Shown here: positions 7,245 to 16,105 of the stretch, in pieces
How the letters are laid out: every line of letters starts with the position of its first letter
Numbering within the stretch: position 1 is the stretch's first letter
NCBI RefSeq assembly: GCF_900109465.1
Contig: NZ_FOAZ01000020.1
Location: 124,001-188,000, forward strand
DNA: 64,000 nt
Direction of reading: 5' to 3'
From: Streptacidiphilus jiangxiensis
GTDB taxonomy: Bacteria > Actinomycetota > Actinomycetes > Streptomycetales > Streptomycetaceae
Made by a program: the position numbers and the translations under genes
The notes under the pieces: generated by a model
Seen by the model: only the letters and a program-made list of their open reading frames with translations
Databases searched by the model: none
Told to the model about the DNA's origin: nothing

Positions 7245-10037
7245 GTGGAGTCCCTCACCACACGCCTCGTCGGTCGGGAGTCCGAACGATCGGTCCTGGC
7301 CTCCTTCCTGGCGTCACCGCAGGGGCAGGCCCTGGTCCTCAAGGGTGAGACCGGCGTCGGGAAGAGCGCGTTGCTCGACCAGCTCTCCGGGCAGGCGGCG
7401 GAGGCCGGTTGCAGGGTCCTGCGAGCGGCCGGCGTCGAGGCCGAGTCGAACCTCCCGTTCGCCGGCCTGCACCAGCTGCTCTTCCCGCTGCTCCCGCACG
7501 CGGAGCGGCTGGACAGGGCGCACCGGGCCGTGTTCGATGTGGTCTTCGGACACGGTCGCGACCAGGCTCCCTCCGTCATGGCGCTCGGCATCGCGGTCCT
7601 CGACCTGATGACGGTCGCGGCCTCCCACGAACAACTCCTGCTGGTGCTCGACGACGGCCAATGGCTGGACGCGGCCAGCACCGAGGTCTGCGGCTTCGTC
7701 GGTCGCCGCCTCGGAGGCAACGGCGTGAAGCTGGTCGTCGCCCTGCGCCCCGAGCAGTCTTCGGGCTTCGACACGGCGGCCCTTCCCGTCCTGCCGGTGC
7801 CGCCGTTGTCGAAGGACGCCGCGGCGCGACTGCTCGACGCGCGCCATCCGCACGTGGATCCGCACGTCCGCAGCGTGACCCTCGACCAGGCACAGGGCAA
7901 CCCGCTCGCCCTCGTGGAACTCCCGCCGTACCTGGCCGTGCAGGACCTCCAGGGTCCCGGTGGGCACCTGGAGGCCCGACTCGTGCCGCTGCCGGACCGG
8001 TTCCGGCAGGTCTACGGGGCGCGGATCACCGCTCTCGCGCCGGAGTCGCGCGCCGAACTGCTGCGCGGCGCGCTGGACGGCGTCCACGCCGGAGCGGTGG
8101 CCGCGCCCCTGCGAACCGTGCGCTACCGCATGAGGGGCGTGGACGAGGCGGCGGCGGTGGGGCTTCTGGACCTGGACGCCGTCAGCGGGGAGTACGTGTT
8201 CCGGCATCCTCTCGTGCGCTCGACGGTCGTGCGGTCGGCGACCCCGAACGAGCGCCGGGCGGCCCACGCCGTGCTGGCTCAGGTGCACCGGGACGACGTC
8301 GAGCGTCGGGCCACACACCTGGCGGCCGCCACAGTCGATCCGGACGAGGAAGTGGCCGCCGCCCTGGAGGTGGCCGCCGCGTCGGCGACCCGCCGCGGCG
8401 GCGCGGCTGCGGCGCTGACCTGGCTGACCCGCGCGGCGGAACTGAGCCCCGATCCGGCCGACCGGTCCCGACGCCTCGGGGACGCCGCGTTCGTCGCGGG
8501 GTTCGCCGGCCTTCTCGACCAGGCCCAGCGCCTCGCCGACACCGAGGACCTGCCGGGTGGATCCGGGAGCCCGGCCGCCGTCGTGGCCTTCGCCTACGGA
8601 GCCCTGTACCAGGACGGCGACGTCCGGTCCTCGCACCGCCAGGTCGCGGCGGCCGTCGAGAGGATCCGGGACCGGGGGAGCGCCGAGCCGAGCCCCGAGC
8701 TCACCCGGCTGCTGAACCTGCTCGTCGCCGTCAGCCAGTTCGCGGGTGACCGCGCGTCATGGCAGCGAACTCATCACCTGCTCGACTCCCTGGGGGACGT
8801 CGTTCCCTCGGAGACGCGCATCTACCAGGATGCCTGGTGCGACGTGGTCCGCCGCGGCGCCGGCGTCGGGGAACGCGTCGCGGAGGCGTTCGCCGCCTTT
8901 CCGAACCTGGACCCGTGGGACGTCACCCGGCTCGGTGTCGCCGCCTACCACGTCGACACCCTGCACCACTACCGCGCCCACCTGGTACGGAGCGTGGAGC
9001 GTGAACTCCGGACCGGCGCGGTGGGCGCCGCCATGACCATGCTCCACCTGATCATGCTGGACCAGATCGGCTCGGGCGAATGGGACGCCGCCGAGCAGAC
9101 CGGCCAACGGGTCCTGGAACTGACGCAGGCGCACGGTCACGTGCTCTTCGTCCACCAGAGCCACGCCTATCTGGGGCTGGTCGCGGCTCTGCGCGGGGAC
9201 GTCGACCGCGCCCGGGACCTGCGGGCCGTCGTCGAACGGTGGGCCAGGCCGCGCGGGATCGGCTTCCTGATCCAGATCGCGGAGGCCGTCGCCGCCACCG
9301 CTGCCTTGGGGGCAGGGGACTACGAGACGGCCTACCTCCATGCGTCGAGGATCACCGCTCCGGAGTCGTTCGAGCCCTGCTCGCACCAGGCCGCGCGCAC
9401 CCTGCTCGACCTCGTGGAAGCGGCCCTGCACACGGGGCGCACCGAGATCGCCCGCCGGCACGCCCTGGCGGCGCAGGCCGCGGGCCTGCCGGAACTGTCG
9501 CCCCGACTCGCGCTGGTGACCTTCGGGGCCCTGTCCATGACGGCCGGGGACGACGAGGAGGCGGTCGAGATGTTCCGGCGTGCCGAGGCGCATCCGGCGG
9601 CCGTGGACTTCCCCTTCGAGCTGGCCCGCATCCGCCTGGCGCACGGCGTCCGGCTGCGCCACGGCCCCGGGCCCAAGTCCGCCCGGCCGGTGCTGAGCGA
9701 GGCCGCGGAGACGTTCCAGCGCCTGGGCGCCGCAGGCTGGGTCGGGCGGGCGCTCGCCGAGTTGCGCGCCTGCGGCGGGGCGGCCGCCGCCACCGCCGCG
9801 AGCCCGACCGCGAACGTGGGGGCGCTGACCTGGCAGGAGCGCCGGATCGCCGACCTCGCCGCCAGCGGCCTGACCAACAAGGAGATCGGCGAGCGGACCC
9901 ACCTGTCCCCACGGACCGTCAGCTCGCACCTCTACCGGGTCTTCCCGAAGCTCGGCGTCACCTCACGGGCAGCCCTGCGCGACGCCCTGGCGGCGGCACC
10001 CGGCGCCACCGGGCCGGACTCATCGAACCGGCGGTAG
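7245..10037 (+). CDS. LAL-family LuxR transcriptional regulator (paralog 2)
   Basis: This 930-residue LAL regulator is paralogous to the one at 1221-3983. Walker A GETGVGKS is at 34-41, a Walker B LLLVLDDGQW follows, then a TPR-like middle and a LuxR HTH at about 861-915. The frame stays open far upstream, so the start was chosen as the GTG at 7245, preceded by a GGGAGAGGAG ribosome site and followed directly by the conserved LVGRESE opening of the ATPase domain. The HTH core differs from paralog 1 by one visible residue (GVTSRAA against GVSSRAA), while the sensor regions diverge more. The pair therefore probably shares operators while answering to different signals. Confidence 0.9.
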   Translation: MESLTTRLVGRESERSVLASFLASPQGQALVLKGETGVGKSALLDQLSGQAAEAGCRVLRAAGVEAESNLPFAGLHQLLFPLLPHAERLDRAHRAVFDVVFGHGRDQAPSVMALGIAVLDLMTVAASHEQLLLVLDDGQWLDAASTEVCGFVGRRLGGNGVKLVVALRPEQSSGFDTAALPVLPVPPLSKDAAARLLDARHPHVDPHVRSVTLDQAQGNPLALVELPPYLAVQDLQGPGGHLEARLVPLPDRFRQVYGARITALAPESRAELLRGALDGVHAGAVAAPLRTVRYRMRGVDEAAAVGLLDLDAVSGEYVFRHPLVRSTVVRSATPNERRAAHAVLAQVHRDDVERRATHLAAATVDPDEEVAAALEVAAASATRRGGAAAALTWLTRAAELSPDPADRSRRLGDAAFVAGFAGLLDQAQRLADTEDLPGGSGSPAAVVAFAYGALYQDGDVRSSHRQVAAAVERIRDRGSAEPSPELTRLLNLLVAVSQFAGDRASWQRTHHLLDSLGDVVPSETRIYQDAWCDVVRRGAGVGERVAEAFAAFPNLDPWDVTRLGVAAYHVDTLHHYRAHLVRSVERELRTGAVGAAMTMLHLIMLDQIGSGEWDAAEQTGQRVLELTQAHGHVLFVHQSHAYLGLVAALRGDVDRARDLRAVVERWARPRGIGFLIQIAEAVAATAALGAGDYETAYLHASRITAPESFEPCSHQAARTLLDLVEAALHTGRTEIARRHALAAQAAGLPELSPRLALVTFGALSMTAGDDEEAVEMFRRAEAHPAAVDFPFELARIRLAHGVRLRHGPGPKSARPVLSEAAETFQRLGAAGWVGRALAELRACGGAAAATAASPTANVGALTWQERRIADLAASGLTNKEIGERTHLSPRTVSSHLYRVFPKLGVTSRAALRDALAAAPGATGPDSSNRR

Positions 10038-10045
10038 CGTCTGCA

Positions 10046-10237
10046 TCAGAGCAGGCTGCCGCACCAGGCGTTCCGGGCCAGCCACTCGTCGTGGTCGAAC
10101 GAGTCCCGGCCGGGACTCGGCGTCGACGCAGGTACGGAGACGAACGTGTCCTCCAGCCGGATCCGCTGCGGCAGCGTGCGGAAGCGGGCCCGTCCGGCCT
10201 CGACCGCAGGATCGACGTGGTCTTCGCGAGGCTCCAC
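10046..10237 (-). CDS. Small hypothetical protein (63 aa)
   Basis: A 63-codon frame starts at GTG 10237 with a well-spaced GGGGAGG ribosome site. The product is charged at the N-terminus and ends DHDEWLARNAWCGSLL. I recognise no family. It lies 36 nt downstream of the wHTH regulator gene on the same strand and converges on the LAL gene. The good ribosome site supports translation, but the frame could also be the tail of a lost gene. Confidence 0.4.
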   Translation of the reverse strand: MEPREDHVDPAVEAGRARFRTLPQRIRLEDTFVSVPASTPSPGRDSFDHDEWLARNAWCGSLL

Positions 10238-10272
10238 TGGGACCTCCCCGTCCTAGGAAGTGTGTCGCCCAG

Positions 10273-10782
10273 TCAAACGTGTGAGCGGCCGGACTGATTC
10301 CCCGGTCGCTTCACGAGGGTGTACGTCACCAACCGGTCGTCCTTGTGGCGCCGGACGTGCCCCTTGGCGACGAGCGATTCGAGGGTGTTCCGCACGACCT
10401 GCGGTGTGGGCTCGCGGTCCGGGTGCGTCCTCAGGAGGTCGTCGCGCAGGTCCTTCGCCGCACGGGGCTTGCTGTGGCCCGAGAGTAGTTCCAACAGCAG
10501 GTCGCCCAGCAGCGGCTGCTTTCCCTTCGCCACCGCCGCGGGCTTCGTGGTGGTCCGAGCGGCTCGAGCCGACGACGTGCCCTGCTCTGGGAGGGGGGAG
10601 GGCACCGTGTCGACCTGGTGCTGCTCGGCCAGCGCGATGATGTCGACCAGGAGTGTCTCCTCCTGGCGCAACATCCTCAGCTCCTCGGCCAGTTCCCGCT
10701 GGCGGCGGCGGTTCTCCTCCAGGTCCGCGGCGGCCTGGACGGCGTACCGCGAGCGGAGCGTGGCCGCTGGTTGGTTGGTCAC
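10273..10782 (-). CDS. Small coiled-coil / winged-helix regulatory protein
   Basis: This 169-residue protein has an N-terminal helical, Arg/Glu-rich coiled coil (about 15-55), a flexible Ala/Thr/Pro linker, and a C-terminal winged-helix-like domain (about 95-155) containing KDLRDDLLRTHPD, VVRNTLESLVAKGHV and a beta-hairpin RHKDDRLVTYTL. Streptomycetes carry many such regulators of unknown target. It is downstream of the ABC-F gene by 82 nt on the same strand, so it may be co-transcribed with it and take part in its control. The exact DNA target cannot be read from sequence. Confidence 0.65.
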   Translation of the reverse strand: MTNQPAATLRSRYAVQAAADLEENRRRQRELAEELRMLRQEETLLVDIIALAEQHQVDTVPSPLPEQGTSSARAARTTTKPAAVAKGKQPLLGDLLLELLSGHSKPRAAKDLRDDLLRTHPDREPTPQVVRNTLESLVAKGHVRRHKDDRLVTYTLVKRPGNQSGRSHV

Positions 10783-10864
10783 ATTCGGTCACTCCTCCGT
10801 GAAGATGGTGCTGCGCATGTTACCTCCGCGCAGCGCACACCTTCTGAGGCATCTCCGGTCGGAC

Positions 10865-12499
10865 TCACACGTCGGGCACGCCCTGTTCCGCGAGGGACCC
10901 GTCCGCCAGCCGCAGCCAGCGGTTCACGCCGATGCCGGCCAGAAACCTCTCGTCGTGGCTGACCACCACGAACGCCCCCTGGTAGGACTCGAGCGCGCTC
11001 TCCAGTTGGCCGACGCCGACCAGGTCGAGATTGTTCGTCGGTTCGTCCAGCAGGAGCAGATGCGGTGCGGGCTCACCGCACAGGACGCAGGCGAGGGTGG
11101 CGCGCAGCCGTTCGCCCCCGGAGAGCGCCCCGACCGGGAGGTGGGCACGGGCGCCCCGGAAGAGAAAGCGGGCCAGCAGGTTCATCCGCTCGACCGGCGG
11201 CAGGTCGGGGGCGGCGAGGGCGAAGTTCTCCGCCACGGTCAGGTCCGGGTCCAACAGGTCCAGACGCTGCGAGAGATAGGCGACACGGCCGTCCGCGCGC
11301 CTGATCCGTCCCCCTTCGGGGGTGAGATCGCCGACAAGCAGGCGCAGCAGCGTGGTCTTACCAGACCCGTTGGGGCCGGTCAGCGCGATCCGCTCGGGGC
11401 CCCGGACCGTCAGACCGACGCCGTCGCCCGCGAACAGCGGAGTGCCCTCGCGCAAAACCTGAAGGTTCTCGCCGATGAAGAGGTCACGCCCGGCCGGCAC
11501 CCGGCTGCCGGGAAGGTCCAGGATCAGCCGCGCCTCATCGCGCAGCGCGCGCTCCGCCTCGTCGAGTCGGGCCTGGGCCTCCCCGACCCGGGCCGAGTGC
11601 GTCTGTCCGGCGCGTCCCGCGGACTCCTGGGCGCCGCGCTTCATGGTTCCGGCGAAGATCCTCGGCAGACCGGCGTTCTTGAGATTGCGGGCGGCGTTGC
11701 TCGCGCGCCGGTCGGCGCGCTCCCGCGCCTGCTGCAGTTCCCGCTTCTCCCGCTTCAGCTCCTGCTCGGCGTTGCGGACGTTCTTCTCGGCGACCTCCCG
11801 CTCGGCCTGCACGGCCTGCTCGTACGCCGTGAAATTGCCTCCGTACACCCGCAGTTCACTGACGTCCAGCTCGGCGATCCGGTCCATCCGGTCGAGCAGG
11901 GCACGGTCATGGCTGACCAGCAGCAGGCAGCCGGAGTAGTCCTCCAGTACGGCGTGGAGCCGTTCGCGCGCGTCGGCGTCGAGGTTGTTGGTGGGTTCGT
12001 CGAGCAGCAGCACATCGGGGCGCTTGAGCAGCTGCGCCGCGAGGCCGAGCTGGATGATCTGCCCGCCGCTGAGCGTGCCGAGCCCCCGGTCGAGCCGCAC
12101 GTCGCCGAGGCCGAGGCGTTCGAGCTGGGTCCGACTGCGTTCCTCGACGTCCCAGTCGTCGCCGATGGTGGCGAAGTGCTCCTCGGCCACGTCGCCCGAT
12201 TCCACGGCGTCGAGGGCCCGGATCACCTCCGCGACGCCGAGCACGTCGGCGACGGTGAGGTCCGCCGTCAGCGGCAGGTCCTGCGGCAGGTGGGCGGGTA
12301 CGCCACTGACCGTCAACGAGCCGGCGCTCGGCCGGAGTTCGCCGGAGATGAGCCTCAGCAGCGTGGTCTTGCCCGAACCGTTGGGGGCGACGAGGCCGGT
12401 ACGGCCGGTGCCGAAGGAGAAGGACAGGTCCTGGAAGACAGGGGTGTCGTCGGGCCAGGAGAAGGACAGGCGGGAGCAGACGACGGACGCGTCGGACAT
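10865..12499 (-). CDS. ABC-F family ATPase (ribosome-protection type)
   Basis: This 544-residue cytosolic protein has two ABC nucleotide-binding domains and no membrane segments. Walker A motifs are APNGSGKTT (about 38-46) and TGPNGSGKTT (about 373), signatures LSGGQ and LSGGE, and both Walker B segments read LLLLDEPTNNLD or close to it. The highly charged helical linker between them (about 240-300) is the arm that enters the ribosomal tRNA exit site. ABC-F proteins displace bound antibiotics or rescue stalled ribosomes. Several streptomycete homologues confer macrolide, lincosamide or pleuromutilin resistance, but the substrate is not predictable here. A stem-loop lies in the leader, compatible with attenuation control. 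Confidence 0.92.
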   Translation of the reverse strand: MSDASVVCSRLSFSWPDDTPVFQDLSFSFGTGRTGLVAPNGSGKTTLLRLISGELRPSAGSLTVSGVPAHLPQDLPLTADLTVADVLGVAEVIRALDAVESGDVAEEHFATIGDDWDVEERSRTQLERLGLGDVRLDRGLGTLSGGQIIQLGLAAQLLKRPDVLLLDEPTNNLDADARERLHAVLEDYSGCLLLVSHDRALLDRMDRIAELDVSELRVYGGNFTAYEQAVQAEREVAEKNVRNAEQELKREKRELQQARERADRRASNAARNLKNAGLPRIFAGTMKRGAQESAGRAGQTHSARVGEAQARLDEAERALRDEARLILDLPGSRVPAGRDLFIGENLQVLREGTPLFAGDGVGLTVRGPERIALTGPNGSGKTTLLRLLVGDLTPEGGRIRRADGRVAYLSQRLDLLDPDLTVAENFALAAPDLPPVERMNLLARFLFRGARAHLPVGALSGGERLRATLACVLCGEPAPHLLLLDEPTNNLDLVGVGQLESALESYQGAFVVVSHDERFLAGIGVNRWLRLADGSLAEQGVPDV

Positions 12500-12521
12500 G
12501 TGAGCACAACCCGTGGGTGAG

Positions 12522-12541
12522 CGGGCGGATACAGCTCCGCC
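12522..12541 (-). promoter_or_regulatory. Stem-loop in leader of ABC-F gene
   Basis: A perfect 7-bp stem (GGGCGGA at 12522-12528, TCCGCCC at 12535-12541) with a 6-nt loop lies 22 nt upstream of the ABC-F start codon on the transcribed strand. No T-run follows, so a simple terminator is unlikely; a translational or attenuation element is possible. Confidence 0.4.
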
Positions 12542-12779
12542 CGTGAGTGAACAGGGGAACGGGTACGACGAACCGAGCCGCGGCGCTGGGGCGCTCAGCG
12601 CCCGCCGGCGGCTTCAGGGCCGGGTATCACCCGGAGATGTCGTCGTCACCAACCATGTTCGCGATCCACGCTTCCACTCATGGGTTTCTGGCTGCCCCAG
12701 CGTAGCACCCACACCTGCGAACCTCGCGTCTACGCGGTCCGACACGTCTTGACTCCGGCGCGAGATGGATGCCACTCTC

Positions 12780-12800
12780 GTAACCGTTCAGAACGGTTAC
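12780..12800. promoter_or_regulatory. Perfect 21-bp palindromic operator
   Basis: GTAACCGTTC (12780-12789) and GAACGGTTAC (12791-12800) form perfect 10-bp arms around a single A. The site is 28 nt upstream of the molybdopterin oxidoreductase start and downstream of a TTGACT at 12749-12754, so a bound protein would block transcription. The same outer half-sites and central TCAGA recur at 28934-28954. Confidence 0.7.
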
Positions 12801-12828
12801 TCGAACTCGTTCGTGGTGCGGGGAAGAC

Positions 12829-13545
12829 ATGTCAGACGAACACGAGCAGCACATCGAGGGAGCTCCGGTGGGGCGGCGGACGCTCCTGGGCACCTTGGCG
12901 GCGGGCATCGCCGGATTCGCCGTCGCGCCGTCCGTGCAACGAGGTTGGGAGGGATTCCTGGCCGCCGCCTCCCAGCACGACCCGACCGGGCTCACCGGCC
13001 TGCTGCCGGATCCGGGCGGGTTCCGCTACTACAGCGTGGTGGGCTCGGTGCCGCAGAAGGACGACACAGACTACGCCCTGCGTATCGACGGCCTCGTCGA
13101 CCGGCCACACACCTACACCCTGCCGGAGCTGCGCGCTCTCCCGCAGACCCGCCTCGTCCGGGACGTGATGTGCACCGACGGCTGGCGGGTGGACAGCACT
13201 CCCTTCCAGGGAGTGCTGCTGGCCGACCTGCTCGACGCCGCGGGGGTGCGCGCGGAGGGCAGGGCGCTGCGCTTCACCTGCTTCGACGGCGTGTACAGCG
13301 AGAGCCTGACGCTGGAACAGGCGGGCCGTCCCGACGTCCTGGTGGCGCTGACCATGCAGGACAAGCCGATCAGCCACGCGCACGGCGGCCCGGCCCGCCT
13401 CTACGTGGCGCCGATGTACTTCTACAAGTCGGCCAAGTGGCTGTCCGGCATCACCGTCACCGACCGGGTCATCCCCGGCTACTGGGAGGGGTACGGGTAT
13501 GACGTCGACGGCTGGCTCGACGGTGCCGACCGCGGGGCCGCCTGA
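12829..13545 (+). CDS. Tat-exported molybdopterin oxidoreductase (SUOX/YedY-like)
   Basis: This 238-residue protein is of the sulfite-oxidase / MsrP (YedY) fold. An N-terminal GRRTLLGTLAAGIAGFAV is a twin-arginine-type signal. The probable molybdenum-ligating cysteine is in RDVMCTDGWRV, followed by the conserved segments FQGVLLADLLDAAGV and FTCFDG-YSESL. Such proteins act outside the membrane as catalytic subunits. The substrate is unknown; repair of oxidised methionine or sulfoxide reduction are family precedents. The next gene, a cytochrome b-type membrane protein, overlaps its end by 47 nt, matching an MsrP-MsrQ-like or SorAB-like pair. A perfect palindromic operator precedes it. Confidence 0.85.
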   Translation: MSDEHEQHIEGAPVGRRTLLGTLAAGIAGFAVAPSVQRGWEGFLAAASQHDPTGLTGLLPDPGGFRYYSVVGSVPQKDDTDYALRIDGLVDRPHTYTLPELRALPQTRLVRDVMCTDGWRVDSTPFQGVLLADLLDAAGVRAEGRALRFTCFDGVYSESLTLEQAGRPDVLVALTMQDKPISHAHGGPARLYVAPMYFYKSAKWLSGITVTDRVIPGYWEGYGYDVDGWLDGADRGAA

Positions 13546-14107
13546 AAGGGTCGGCCGGGTACGCCGGTTCGGCCGGGTCCCACGCCTGGTCCACCGCTCG
13601 ACCGGATTGCTGATGCTGGTCTGTCTGACCACCGCGGCCTGCCTCTACCTCGGCCCGCTCGCGCAACTCGTGGGGCGACGGCGGCTCGTGGTCACTCTTC
13701 ACGAGTGGTCGGGCCTGCTGCTCCCCGTCCCGCTCCTGCTCGGCCTGCTCTCCCGCGAACTGCGCGCCGACCTGCGGCGGCTGAACCGCCTGGCTGCGGG
13801 TAAGTTCAACGCCGGGCAGAAGCTCTACTCGGGCTGGATCGCCGGAGCCGTACTGATCATGCTGTCCACCGGACTGCTGATGTGGTTCACCCATCTGCTG
13901 CCGTTCCTCTCGCGCACCAGCGCGATCTTCGTCCATGACTGCCTGGCCGGGGTCATGTGCGCCGGGCTGACGGAGCACACCCGCCGTGCACTCCGGGATC
14001 CGGAGGCACGCAGGGGCATGCGCACCGGCTACGTCAGCCGGCACTGGGCGCGCAGGCAGCACCCGCGGTGGCTGACAGGCTCCGACGGCCGGGACACGGT
14101 CGAATGA
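13499..14107 (+). CDS. Cytochrome b561-type membrane subunit
   Basis: This 202-residue integral membrane protein has four predicted helices (about 31-58, 70-88, 113-131, 143-158). Histidines occur in or beside them (LVHRSTGLL, TLHEWSGLL, FVHDCLAG, TEHTRR), as in di-heme cytochrome b561 and formate dehydrogenase gamma-like subunits. It should pass quinol electrons to the exported molybdoenzyme encoded just upstream, whose gene it overlaps by 47 nt. The N-terminal 30 residues and C-terminal 40 are Arg-rich and cytosolic. The pairing rests on gene overlap plus family precedent. Confidence 0.8.
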   Translation: MTSTAGSTVPTAGPPERVGRVRRFGRVPRLVHRSTGLLMLVCLTTAACLYLGPLAQLVGRRRLVVTLHEWSGLLLPVPLLLGLLSRELRADLRRLNRLAAGKFNAGQKLYSGWIAGAVLIMLSTGLLMWFTHLLPFLSRTSAIFVHDCLAGVMCAGLTEHTRRALRDPEARRGMRTGYVSRHWARRQHPRWLTGSDGRDTVE

Positions 14108-14187
14108 CCCAAGTGTGCCTGGTGGTCCGACCAATGACGGCCGCTCGAGACCGGGTGACACCCACACGCCTGAAGGCGTCACCCGCC

Positions 14188-14197
14188 GTCAACTGAC
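14188..14197. promoter_or_regulatory. GTCAACTGAC element upstream of tannase
   Basis: GTCAACTGAC is followed immediately by TGATGTGTCATC, about 95 nt upstream of the tannase-family gene. The identical decamer is found at 19199 and 29036, each time in a promoter region of the enzyme block. Confidence 0.4.
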
Positions 14198-14291
14198 TGA
14201 TGTGTCATCCCCTTGCCCGAACCAGTGTGGAGCCTGTCAGCCCGGCTCGACCGGCACACACCCAACCAACTCCCTCCTTGGACGGATCTTG

Positions 14292-15905
14292 ATGAAGCGA
14301 TTCCTGACGCTCGCCGCCGCCGCGGTGCCCTTGACGGCCGCCCTGGTCTACGCTCCGAACGCCCTGGCCACGGCGGGCGCCTCGGCGCCCTCCCTCACCT
14401 GCGCCGGTCCCGTGGTGAAGGCTCCGGCCGGAACCAGGGTCGAGAGCGTGACCGCTGTCGCCCACGCGGCGGGCACCGTGAACGTGCCCCCGGTGTTCCC
14501 GCTGGACGGCTACCCGGTTCCCGACGTCCCGGCCTTCTGCGACGTGACGGTCACCCTGACCCACGCGGGCCAGGGCGACCACGCCAAGACGCAGGTCTGG
14601 TTGCCGCTGCAGCACTGGAACGGCCGCCTGCAGACCGTCGGTGGCAGCGCCTACGCCGCCGGGGACTACGGCGGCGGCCTGGCCGCCGCGGTCAAGGGCG
14701 GCTACGCCGCGGCCACCACCGACGCCGGGGTGCGCACCTACGTGGACACCAGCTGGGCGCTGACCAGCAGCGGCAAGGTCAACCGGACGCTGCTGACGAA
14801 CTTCGCCTCCCGGTCCGAGCACGAGACGGCCGTGGTCGCCAAGGAGGTCATCTCCGGCTTCTACGACCGGCCCGCGTCCTACGCGTACTTCAACGGTTGT
14901 TCCACCGGCGGCCGCCAGGGCTATGCCGAGGCCCAGAACTACCCCACCGACTACAACGGCATCCTCGCCGACGCGCCCGCCGTCAACTGGCCCCGGTTCG
15001 AGGTCGCCACGTTGTGGCCGCAGGTGGTGATGAACCAGGAGAAGACCTACCCCACCGCCTGCGAGTTCGACGCCTTCACCAACGCCGCGATCAAGGCCTG
15101 CGACGGGCTCGACGGCGCCGAGGACGGACTGATCGGCAACCCCGACGCGTGCCACTTCGACCCGCGCCGGCTGGTCGGCACCACCATCGAGTGCAACGGC
15201 AAGCAGGTGACCATCACGGCGGCCGACGCGGCGGTGGTCCGCAAGATCTGGGACGGCCCGCGGACCGCCTCGGGCCGGAAGCTGTGGCCCGGCGTGCCGG
15301 TCGGCGCCGACCTGACCGGCCTGGCGGGCACCAAGACCGACGCGACGACCGGCAAGACAGTGGGCTTCCCGTTCCCGGTCCCGGCCGAGTGGGTGGCCTC
15401 GTGGGTGGAGAAGAAGCCCACCTTCGACGTCTCGACCATCACCTACAGTCAGTTCACCAAGCTGTTCCAGCAGTCCGAGGCCGAGTACGACACGGTGATC
15501 GGCACCGACAACCCGAACCTCACAGCCTTCCGCAACGCCGGAGGCAAGCTCCTCACCTGGCACGGACTGGCCGACCAGTACATCCCCACGGACGGCACGG
15601 TGCAGTACCGCGAGCAGGTCGAGCGGCAGATGGGCGGCGCCAAGAAGGTCAACGACTTCTACCGTCTCTTCCTGGCGCCCGGCGCCTCCCACTGCCTCCT
15701 CGGTGGTGGCCACGACCTCGCGGCGCTGACCGACTGGGTCGAGCACGGCAAGGCTCCGCAGACGCTGTCCGCGACCGTGACGAACACTGCGGGCCGGACG
15801 GTCGGCCGGAACCTGTGCGCGTTCCCCGAGGTCCTGCGCTACAAGGGTCACGGCGACCTTGCCGACGCCTCCAGCTTCCGCTGCGGCCCGGCGTCCCGGC
15901 ACTGA
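14292..15905 (+). CDS. Secreted tannase / feruloyl esterase family hydrolase
   Basis: This 537-residue secreted esterase starts at ATG 14292 with a Sec signal peptide (MKRFLTLAAAAVPLTAALVY, cleavage near ALA-TAG). The nucleophile elbow is NGCSTGGRQG, with Ser next to a Cys. A late GASHCLLGGG provides the catalytic His next to another Cys, so the family's CS-D-HC disulfide arrangement is present. Members hydrolyse gallate, ferulate, chlorogenate or related plant phenolic esters, and some hydrolyse synthetic diesters. The upstream frame from 14115 is only an open extension. A strong terminator hairpin follows at 15926-15952, so the gene is monocistronic. Confidence 0.9.
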   Translation: MKRFLTLAAAAVPLTAALVYAPNALATAGASAPSLTCAGPVVKAPAGTRVESVTAVAHAAGTVNVPPVFPLDGYPVPDVPAFCDVTVTLTHAGQGDHAKTQVWLPLQHWNGRLQTVGGSAYAAGDYGGGLAAAVKGGYAAATTDAGVRTYVDTSWALTSSGKVNRTLLTNFASRSEHETAVVAKEVISGFYDRPASYAYFNGCSTGGRQGYAEAQNYPTDYNGILADAPAVNWPRFEVATLWPQVVMNQEKTYPTACEFDAFTNAAIKACDGLDGAEDGLIGNPDACHFDPRRLVGTTIECNGKQVTITAADAAVVRKIWDGPRTASGRKLWPGVPVGADLTGLAGTKTDATTGKTVGFPFPVPAEWVASWVEKKPTFDVSTITYSQFTKLFQQSEAEYDTVIGTDNPNLTAFRNAGGKLLTWHGLADQYIPTDGTVQYREQVERQMGGAKKVNDFYRLFLAPGASHCLLGGGHDLAALTDWVEHGKAPQTLSATVTNTAGRTVGRNLCAFPEVLRYKGHGDLADASSFRCGPASRH

Positions 15906-15925
15906 CTCGGCCCCCGGCCACCTGC

Positions 15926-15952
15926 GGCCCGCACCCTGCCAGGGTGCGGGCC
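15926..15952 (+). terminator. Terminator after tannase gene
   Basis: A perfect 12-bp GC stem (GGCCCGCACCCT at 15926-15937, AGGGTGCGGGCC at 15941-15952) with a 3-nt loop starts 20 nt after the stop codon. There is no U-tract, which is usual for streptomycete terminators. Confidence 0.8.
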
Positions 15953-16011
15953 GTACGGCTTCGGCGGTGCGCGCGGCAGCGGTGGTCCCGGACGTCCGTA
16001 CGCGGTCACAT

Positions 16012-16027
16012 TCAGTCAATCGACTGA
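16012..16027. promoter_or_regulatory. Palindrome TCAGTC-N4-GACTGA
   Basis: TCAGTC (16012-16017) and GACTGA (16022-16027) form perfect arms about 80 nt upstream of the hydrolase start at 16106. It belongs to the TCAGTCA group of sites seen through the enzyme block. Confidence 0.5.
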
Positions 16028-16105
16028 TCCCCCGAGCGGGTGTGTGGCCGAAGCTGGTGGGGTCGCCACGTGGCGGTGGTCGTCGTCGTGCTCGGAGGAC
16101 CCGCT

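Noticed and set aside
14205-16019. Long minus- and plus-strand frames (604 codons each) across the tannase gene
   Set aside because: They are shadows; the tannase frame has a signal peptide and catalytic motifs.
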